NCBI GenBank assembly: GCA_900554745.1
Contig: USIU01000070.1
Span: 1-6,720, forward strand
From: an uncultured Leuconostoc sp.
GTDB taxonomy: Bacteria > Bacillota > Bacilli > Lactobacillales > Lactobacillaceae
Direction of reading: 5' to 3'
Length of the DNA stretch: 6,720 nucleotides
Part shown: positions 1-5,526 of the stretch, one piece after another
Layout: each line of letters opens with the position of its first letter
Numbering within the stretch: the first letter of the stretch is position 1
The notes under the pieces: generated by a model
Database searches by the model: none
What the model was told of the DNA's origin: nothing
Seen by the model: only the letters and a program-made list of their open reading frames with translations
Made by a program: the position numbers and the translations under genes

Positions 1-213
1 GACACCTACCCCGAAAATAAACTCACCGCAACAGTTACCATTGCCGAATTAATGGGCGCCGACTCCATGTTGTATACACAAGTTGGTTCACAACAACTGA
101 TCGCTCGTGTCAATGCTCGCGATTACCATCAACCTGGTGCCGCAGTTGAACTCGCGCTCAACACCAATAAAGGGCACTTTTTTGATGCCGATACAACCCA
201 ACGTATTGTCTAA
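1..213 (+). CDS. Sugar ABC transporter ATP-binding protein, MsmK/MalK/UgpC type (C-terminal end only)
   Basis: The first 71 codons of the window, in frame 1, encode the last 70 residues of a protein and end in TAA at 211-213; the start lies upstream of the window. The fragment reads like the C-terminal TOBE-like regulatory domain of the ATPases that power sugar importers: a beta-rich stretch with the pattern ELMG-x-DSMLY, then LIARVNARD, a PG turn, and a final HFFDADTTQRI, which matches the usual 'LHFFD-x-x-T-x-x-x-I' ending of MsmK, MalK and UgpC proteins. The ATPase motifs (Walker A, Q-loop, signature, Walker B) would be upstream and cannot be checked. The partner would be an oligosaccharide permease with a binding protein. 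The neighbouring GH13 genes point to maltodextrin or isomalto-oligosaccharide uptake, which is inference. I am fairly sure of the family and unsure of the exact substrate and name. Confidence 0.82.
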   Translation, partial: DTYPENKLTATVTIAELMGADSMLYTQVGSQQLIARVNARDYHQPGAAVELALNTNKGHFFDADTTQRIV

Positions 214-249
214 AACTGTCGCGATTCCCTGATTCTTGAATCCACTAAC

Positions 250-253
250 GAGG
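250..253 (+). promoter_or_regulatory. Ribosome binding site of the GH13_20 gene (sets the start at 263)
   Basis: GAGG at 250-253 lies 9 nt before the ATG at 263. This supports ATG 263 over the in-frame TTG at 236, which has no purine-rich sequence at a proper distance and would add nine residues (MNPLTRPLF) that do not look like part of the CBM34-type N-terminus. The 49-nt gap between the ATPase stop and this ATG shows no convincing promoter or terminator, so the gene is probably co-transcribed with the ATPase gene. Confidence 0.7.
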
Positions 254-262
254 CCATTATTT

Positions 263-2047
263 ATGAATAAAGCAGCAATTTATCATCGCCCTGAATCTGA
301 ATATGCTTTTTTATATACAGCAGATGAACTACGGTTACGTATCCGAACAGCCAAAAATGATATCCAATCCATTCGCGTTGTTGCTGGCGATCCCTATAGT
401 TGGCAGGATGGGACCTGGCAATCATCGGCCAATGTGGTCATGAAAAAAACATTGACCACTGAGACCCATCAATATTGGCAAGCAGCCTTAACCGCGCCTT
501 TCAACCGTTTAAATTATGGCTTTATTTTAACTGACACCCTCGGCAATACTGTTTTTTATGGGGATCAAGGCTTTGAAACACTCACCCCTTCTTCAAATGA
601 TAACAGCGGTTTGATGGGGGCCAATAATTATTTTAAAATGCCTTATTTTCAAGAAATTGATCGTTTTAAAGCACCAGAATGGGTCAAGAAAACGGTTTGG
701 TACCAAATTTTTCCTGAACGTTTCGCCAATGGCGATACCACAAACGATCCTGCTGGCACATTACCTTGGCGATCCGATGATCATCCTACCGCTGAAAGTT
801 TTTACGGTGGGGACTTGCAGGGGATCATCAACCATTTAGATCACTTCAGTCAACTTGGGATTAACGGCTTGTACCTCACCCCTATTTTCCAAGCACCAAC
901 CAATCATAAATATGATACGCAAGATTATTTTGCCATCGATCCCCATTTTGGGACAAAAGACGATTTCAAATTATTAGTTGAAAAGGCCCACGCCGCCGGC
1001 ATTCGCGTGATGCTAGATGCTGTGTTCAATCATATCGGTGATCAAAGTCCACAATGGCAGGATGTGATAGCTCATGGCCGTCAATCACAATATGCGGATT
1101 GGTTTCATATTCATGACTTCCCTGTTCGTTATACGCAAACCGATAATTTCGAGTATGCTGCTGATGCAAACTACGATACCTTCGCCTTCACCCCGCACAT
1201 GCCCAAACTTAACACCGCTAATCCAGCAGTCCAAGATTATCTCATTGACATTGCGACCTACTGGATTAAAGCATTTGATATTGATGGCTGGCGTTTGGAC
1301 GTGGCAAATGAAGTCGACCATCATTTCTGGAAAAAATTTCGTACGGCAGTTACTGCCATTAAGCCAGATATTTATATCCTTGGTGAGATTTGGACCAGTG
1401 CACGATCCTGGTTGCAAGGTGATGAATTTTCAGCCGTCATGAATTATGCTTTCACCGGATCAATTGTTGACTTCTTTGCCAAACAACACTTGTTGCCATC
1501 CCAAATGGTCCATAAACTCAATGCCCAACTGATGCTAAATCGCGACCAAACCAATCAGGTTATGTTTAACCTACTGGACTCACATGATGCGCCACGCATT
1601 CTAACCGTCGCCAACAATCATCAGGCAATCGTGAAGCAAATGTATACGTTTATGTTCTTACAGCAAGGTACGCCGGATATTTATTACGGGAGCGAATATG
1701 CCATGACGGGTCAACAAGATCCAGATAATCGTCGGCCGATGGTTTGGCAAAGTGATGAACAAGATGCGTCAATGTACGCCTTTTTGAAGCAACTGATTCA
1801 GCTACGTCATGCTTATCAAACGGTCTTATCTGAAGGAACACTGTCTTGGGAGACGGATGATAGCAAAAATATCGTTGGCTTCACGCGTGAACTCGATCAA
1901 ACAAAAATATGCGCAATATTTAATGCTGGGCACACCAATTATGCCATCCCAACAGTAATTGATCCCTCGCACATTATTATTGAACAACTGTCCAACGATC
2001 AAATCATTGCGCCACATGGTTTTATTGTGGCGATTTCTAATCAATAA
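263..2047 (+). CDS. Neopullulanase / maltogenic amylase / cyclomaltodextrinase (GH13 subfamily 20)
   Basis: The product is 594 residues, a normal length for the family, with no signal peptide, so it is probably cytoplasmic. Residues about 1-125 fit the CBM34-type N-terminal domain that marks this group. The (beta/alpha)8 catalytic domain covers about 140-500 and a beta-sandwich the rest. GH13 motifs are all intact: region I DAVFNH (252-257); region V MPKLN (313-317), the form typical of neopullulanases; region II GWRLDVANE with nucleophile Asp346; region III GEIW with acid/base Glu375; region IV SHD with Asp442. YGGDLQGI (181-188) and HKYDTQDY (215-222) are also typical. Family members hydrolyse cyclodextrins, pullulan and maltodextrins, often to maltose or panose, and many transglycosylate; which activity dominates cannot be read from sequence. 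Its place after a sugar ABC ATPase and before two alpha-glucosidases suggests it trims imported oligosaccharides. The stop codon overlaps the next gene's ribosome binding site. Confidence 0.93.
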   Translation: MNKAAIYHRPESEYAFLYTADELRLRIRTAKNDIQSIRVVAGDPYSWQDGTWQSSANVVMKKTLTTETHQYWQAALTAPFNRLNYGFILTDTLGNTVFYGDQGFETLTPSSNDNSGLMGANNYFKMPYFQEIDRFKAPEWVKKTVWYQIFPERFANGDTTNDPAGTLPWRSDDHPTAESFYGGDLQGIINHLDHFSQLGINGLYLTPIFQAPTNHKYDTQDYFAIDPHFGTKDDFKLLVEKAHAAGIRVMLDAVFNHIGDQSPQWQDVIAHGRQSQYADWFHIHDFPVRYTQTDNFEYAADANYDTFAFTPHMPKLNTANPAVQDYLIDIATYWIKAFDIDGWRLDVANEVDHHFWKKFRTAVTAIKPDIYILGEIWTSARSWLQGDEFSAVMNYAFTGSIVDFFAKQHLLPSQMVHKLNAQLMLNRDQTNQVMFNLLDSHDAPRILTVANNHQAIVKQMYTFMFLQQGTPDIYYGSEYAMTGQQDPDNRRPMVWQSDEQDASMYAFLKQLIQLRHAYQTVLSEGTLSWETDDSKNIVGFTRELDQTKICAIFNAGHTNYAIPTVIDPSHIIIEQLSNDQIIAPHGFIVAISNQ

Positions 2048-2051
2048 GGAG
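2046..2051 (+). promoter_or_regulatory. Ribosome binding site of dexB, overlapping the previous stop codon
   Basis: AAGGAG at 2046-2051 shares its first two A bases with the TAA stop (2045-2047) of the GH13_20 gene and is followed by six T bases and the ATG at 2058. It fixes the start at 2058. Open frame continues upstream to an ATG at 1959, but that extension lies inside the preceding gene and does not resemble a GH13 N-terminus, which begins here with the usual PWWQSAVIYQIYPRSF. The tight arrangement supports coupled translation. Confidence 0.88.
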
Positions 2052-2057
2052 TTTTTT

Positions 2058-3686
2058 ATGACCGCACCCTGGTGGCAATCAGCCGTTATTTATCAAATCT
2101 ATCCCCGTTCATTTCAAGACACCAATCATGACGGTATCGGCGATATTCAAGGCATCATCTCACATTTGGACTACTTGCAAAAACTAGGCGTTGATGCCAT
2201 ATGGTTGTCACCAGTTTATGCTTCGCCAAATGATGATAACGGCTATGATATCAGTGATTATGAAAAGATCATGTCTGAATTCGGTACCATGGCCGACATG
2301 GCGGCTTTAATCCATGCTGCACGTGAACGACATATCAAAATCGTGATGGATCTGGTGTTAAATCACACTTCTGATGAACATGCTTGGTTTATTGCAGCAA
2401 AACAAAGTCGCGACAACCCTTATCGTGATTTTTATATCTGGCGTGATGGCCATCATCAGGTAGAACCAAATGACCTCCAGTCTGCATTTGGTGGGAATGC
2501 CTGGACACTAGACCCACTCACAAATCAATATTATCTGCATCTATTTAGTCCCAAACAACCGGACTTAAATTGGACCAATCCTGACGTCAGACAAGCCATC
2601 TATCGCATGATTAATTTCTGGATTGCTAAAGGTGTTGGTGGTTTTCGTTTAGACGTCATTGATTTGATTGGTAAAATACCAGATGAACAAATCACTGCTA
2701 ATGGCCCAAAACTCCATGACTACTTAAAAGAAATGAACCAAGCAACCTTTGCGCATCATGATTTAATGACAGTTGGCGAAACTTGGGGGGCGACACCCGA
2801 AATCGCCAAATTGTATACGCGCTCTGACCGCAATGAACTCTCAATGGTTTTTCAGTTTGAACACATCACGCTCGATCAAGCAACTGGTCAAGATAAATGG
2901 TTTTACATCCCATTAGATGTGAGCAAACTCAAGGTTGTCATGACGAAATGGCAAACACAACTCAACAATGATGGTTGGCAGTCACTATTTTGGAATAATC
3001 ATGATTTACCTCGCATTGTCTCCCGCTGGGGTGATGATACAACGTACCGTGAAGCATCAGCAAAAATGCTGGCCATTTTGCTGCACATGATGAAAGGCAC
3101 CCCTTACATTTATCAAGGTGAAGAAATCGGGCTAACCAATACACCCGTCAAGGATATTTCAGCGTTACGCGATATTGAATCATTAAACTATTACCACGAT
3201 GCACGCAAAGCTGGCCGTCTATCTACTGAGGTCATTCTTGATCAAATTAATCATAAAGGTCGTGATAATGCGCGACGCCCTATCCCTTGGCGCAATAGCC
3301 GTCATGGTGGCTTCTCTGAGGTTGAGCCATGGCTTGAGGTCAATGACAATTACCCTGATATTAATGTTGAAGCCGCTTTGGCTGATCCCAACAGTATTTT
3401 CTACACGTATCAAAAATTAATTACACTGAGACATCAACATGACATCGTGGTTTATGGCGATTTTGAACTTATTGATACAGCCGATCAAGTCTTTGCTTAT
3501 TACCGACACTATCAAGATCTCACTTGGTTGGTTGTGACTAATTTCAGTCATCAACCCAATACGTTCACAAGTGCAGATCACATCGAAGCCGTCATCATTG
3601 CAAATTATGACGCCCCAACCACTTTGCAGCATAAAACGCTGCAACCTTACGAAGCCTTTGTGGTACAGGTCTCGACAAAAGTGTAA
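2058..3686 (+). CDS. dexB: Glucan 1,6-alpha-glucosidase, DexB type (GH13 subfamily 31)
   Basis: The product is 542 residues and lacks a signal peptide. It would release glucose from the non-reducing end of isomalto-oligosaccharides and dextran fragments in the cytoplasm. Visible features: calcium loop D21-x-N23-x-D25-G-I27-G-D29; substrate residues D60/Y63; region I DLVLNH (98-103); PNDLQSAFGG (137-146), characteristic of DexB; region V QPDLN (167-171); region II GFRLDV with nucleophile Asp199 and Val200; region III GETW with acid/base Glu241; region IV NNHD with Asp316. Val200, Lys280 and Glu374 line up with Val195, Lys275 and Glu371 of Streptococcus mutans dextran glucosidase, residues I recall as setting alpha-1,6 preference. 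The stretch GPKLHDYLKEMN ... TVGETWGATPEIAKLY is very close to streptococcal DexB. One oddity is RDNAR followed by RPIPW (407-411) instead of the usual TPMQW. Trehalose-6-phosphate hydrolase is a less likely alternative. Confidence 0.92.
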   Translation: MTAPWWQSAVIYQIYPRSFQDTNHDGIGDIQGIISHLDYLQKLGVDAIWLSPVYASPNDDNGYDISDYEKIMSEFGTMADMAALIHAARERHIKIVMDLVLNHTSDEHAWFIAAKQSRDNPYRDFYIWRDGHHQVEPNDLQSAFGGNAWTLDPLTNQYYLHLFSPKQPDLNWTNPDVRQAIYRMINFWIAKGVGGFRLDVIDLIGKIPDEQITANGPKLHDYLKEMNQATFAHHDLMTVGETWGATPEIAKLYTRSDRNELSMVFQFEHITLDQATGQDKWFYIPLDVSKLKVVMTKWQTQLNNDGWQSLFWNNHDLPRIVSRWGDDTTYREASAKMLAILLHMMKGTPYIYQGEEIGLTNTPVKDISALRDIESLNYYHDARKAGRLSTEVILDQINHKGRDNARRPIPWRNSRHGGFSEVEPWLEVNDNYPDINVEAALADPNSIFYTYQKLITLRHQHDIVVYGDFELIDTADQVFAYYRHYQDLTWLVVTNFSHQPNTFTSADHIEAVIIANYDAPTTLQHKTLQPYEAFVVQVSTKV

Positions 3687-3689
3687 ATT

Positions 3690-3695
3690 AGGAGG
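3690..3695 (+). promoter_or_regulatory. Ribosome binding site of the third GH13 gene
   Basis: A full AGGAGG (3690-3695) sits in the 18-nt gap after dexB. It lies 9 nt before ATG 3705 and 6 nt before TTG 3702; the two starts are adjacent and in frame. ATG 3705 is preferred on codon and spacing, and the choice changes the protein by only one residue. Confidence 0.88.
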
Positions 3696-3704
3696 CATTT
3701 CTTG

Positions 3705-5348
3705 ATGACAAAACAGACGCCACCATGGTGGCAATCAGCGATTGGCTATCAAATTTATCCACGCGCATTTCAGGATACCAATCATGATGGTATCGGCGAT
3801 TTGCAGGGGATTATTCAGCGCCTACCCTATCTTAAATGGCTGGGTATTGATTTTATTTGGCTCAATCCAATTTACACGTCACCAAATGTCGATAACGGTT
3901 ACGACATTGCTGATTTTCAAAATATCGCCCCGGAGTATGGGACATTATCTGATTTTAAAACGCTGATTGCCGCAGCTCACAAACAAGATATTCGTGTCAT
4001 AATGGATTTAGTGGTCAACCATACATCAAATCAGCATGCGTGGTTCAAAGCAGCCAAAACCAGCCGGACTAATCCTTACCACGATTTTTATATTTGGCAA
4101 CCAAATCATGATCACCAGCCACCAAACAATTGGACTAATTTTACCGGCGAAAGTGTGTGGACCTATAATCAGGCCACTGACGAATGGTATTTCCACTTAT
4201 TTGCGCCAGAACAACCGGACTTAAATTGGGAAAATCCATCTGTACAAACCGAAATGCTCAACATGATCACTTGGTGGTCTGAGCAAAATATTGATGGTTT
4301 TCGTTTGGATGCGCTCAGTCACCTTAAAAAAGTTTCATTTGAGACACCACAACCCACTGGTGACCAGCAATTTGATATTTTTGCGAATAATCCCGGGATC
4401 GAAAAATTTTTAATCCGTTTGCATGATGCGTTTCAATCCCTGCATTTGATGACTGTTGGTGAAGCTGGTGGTGTACATGCTGACACTGCTAGAAATTGGA
4501 CGGGACCAGAGGGGTTCATTGACATGATTTTTGAATTAGAACATCAAGCTCGTCAATCAGAAGTCCCACCGCGCGCTGACATTCATCATTTACTGTCTAG
4601 CTTGACAACGTGGTCAAAACAACTCAATTCACAGGGCTGGTTAGGGCTATATCTGGAAAATCATGATCAGCCGAGATCCCTGACTGTTTACGGGGATAAC
4701 CAGCCTTTGGCAGCGAAAAGTTTGGCAACGTTGTTACTCACACTACGCGGCACCCCGTTTATTTATCAAGGGGAGGAATTAGGCATGACTAATATGCCCT
4801 TTACCTCACCAGATCAAATTGACGATCCACCAACTTATCATGCTTTTCAACGCTTAAAGGCGACTGGTATGCCAACCGATTTAGCTTTAAAAAAAGCCAC
4901 AAGTTGGTCACGTGACAATGCGCGAACCCCGATGCAATGGACGACATTCGGCTTTTCCGACAATGCAACAGATGCTAACAAGACCTGGTTAGTGACTAAT
5001 CCTAACACGACAACGCGCAATTACCAAGAAAGTCGAGCAGATCCTGATTCAATCCTGAATTATTATCGGCGTTTGATTCATCTCCGTCGACATGATGACA
5101 CCTTAAAATTAGGTGATTTCCAGTTAATCGCGCTAGAAAAAACTAAGATTTTAGTGTTTACCCGAAATACAACAGTTAGTCAACGCTTAATTGTCATCAA
5201 CCTGTCAGATGCTCCGCAAACCATTACCCTACCCGAACAACTATGCGATAAAGCCTGGCAGCCATTGCTAGCAACCAGTAATCCTGTGCCAGAACTATCA
5301 CCAACTATGCACTTGCAACCTTATCAATCAATTATCTGGTCTCATTAA
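3705..5348 (+). CDS. Alpha-glucosidase, GH13 subfamily 31-like, with altered specificity residues
   Basis: The product is 547 residues, has no signal peptide, and is a paralogue of the DexB upstream. GH13 features are complete: calcium loop D24-x-N26-x-D28-G-I30-G-D32; region I DLVVNH (101-106); region V QPDLN (170-174); region II GFRLDA with nucleophile Asp202; region III GEAGG with acid/base Glu253; region IV ENHD with Asp321; RDNARTPMQW (403-412). The residue after the nucleophile is Ala203, where alpha-1,6-acting relatives have Val; the DexB Glu374 position is Pro376 here, and the DexB Lys280 region is shorter and lacks a clear equivalent. In this group, small or Thr residues after the nucleophile go with alpha-1,4 activity, so a maltose/malto-oligosaccharide glucosidase is a reasonable inference; other alpha-glucosidic disaccharides are possible. 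It would often be named malL or oligo-1,6-glucosidase by similarity, but the sequence argues against an alpha-1,6 label. It is the last gene of the operon, ending 31 nt before the terminator hairpin. Confidence 0.88.
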   Translation: MTKQTPPWWQSAIGYQIYPRAFQDTNHDGIGDLQGIIQRLPYLKWLGIDFIWLNPIYTSPNVDNGYDIADFQNIAPEYGTLSDFKTLIAAAHKQDIRVIMDLVVNHTSNQHAWFKAAKTSRTNPYHDFYIWQPNHDHQPPNNWTNFTGESVWTYNQATDEWYFHLFAPEQPDLNWENPSVQTEMLNMITWWSEQNIDGFRLDALSHLKKVSFETPQPTGDQQFDIFANNPGIEKFLIRLHDAFQSLHLMTVGEAGGVHADTARNWTGPEGFIDMIFELEHQARQSEVPPRADIHHLLSSLTTWSKQLNSQGWLGLYLENHDQPRSLTVYGDNQPLAAKSLATLLLTLRGTPFIYQGEELGMTNMPFTSPDQIDDPPTYHAFQRLKATGMPTDLALKKATSWSRDNARTPMQWTTFGFSDNATDANKTWLVTNPNTTTRNYQESRADPDSILNYYRRLIHLRRHDDTLKLGDFQLIALEKTKILVFTRNTTVSQRLIVINLSDAPQTITLPEQLCDKAWQPLLATSNPVPELSPTMHLQPYQSIIWSH

Positions 5349-5379
5349 CCCTTAAAATGCGCAAAAATTGTCGCTAATC

Positions 5380-5420
5380 AAAAGCACGCCAAACGATTTT
5401 GGACGTTTGGCGTGCTTTTT
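5380..5420. terminator. Rho-independent terminator hairpin, likely bidirectional
   Basis: A perfect 16-bp inverted repeat, AAAAGCACGCCAAACG (5380-5395) and its complement (5404-5419), flanks an 8-nt loop. On the plus strand the stem ends in TTTTT (5416-5420), so it should stop the glucosidase operon 31 nt after its last stop codon. On the minus strand the stem ends in TTTT (complement of 5380-5383), then GATTAGC, a weaker tail that may still stop transcription from convergent aspS, whose stop is about 107 nt away. No better hairpin was seen nearer to aspS. Confidence 0.92.
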
Positions 5421-5526
5421 GAGTCGTGCTAACAAAATTTAAGACTGGGTTATTCAATTGCTCTGATAGTGCAACCTGCAGCAACCAGATTGCTTAATTT
5501 TGCTAGGCTGACCCGCGTTTTAGCAT

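Noticed and set aside
231..242. Short inverted repeat GATTC-TT-GAATC in the gap after the ATPase gene
   Set aside because: Only 5-bp arms with a 2-nt loop, which is too small to form a hairpin and has no supporting T-run or known operator pattern.
236..265. Possible promoter or TTG start before the GH13_20 gene (TTGAAT at 236, TATTTA at 258)
   Set aside because: The -10-like element overlaps the ATG, so a transcript would begin after the start codon. The TTG lacks a ribosome binding site, while ATG 263 has one.
686..700. Sequence AAGAAAACGGTTTGG resembling a catabolite-responsive element
   Set aside because: It has about three mismatches to the cre consensus, including the terminal positions, and lies deep inside a coding region, far from any promoter.
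1085..1417. 110-codon open frame on the minus strand inside the GH13_20 gene
   Set aside because: It is antisense to the strongly conserved catalytic region, its product resembles no known protein, and no ribosome binding site was apparent.
2058..3686. Trehalose-6-phosphate hydrolase (TreC/TreA) as the identity of the second GH13 gene
   Set aside because: The PNDLQSAFGG, IGKIPDEQ and GATPEIAKLY segments and the Val/Lys/Glu set match DexB better, and no trehalose PTS gene or treR is in view.
3417..3734. 105-codon open frame on the minus strand across the end of dexB
   Set aside because: It overlaps the conserved C-terminus of DexB and the start of the next gene, is rich in Cys, Met, Trp and Ile as shadow frames often are, and has no independent support.
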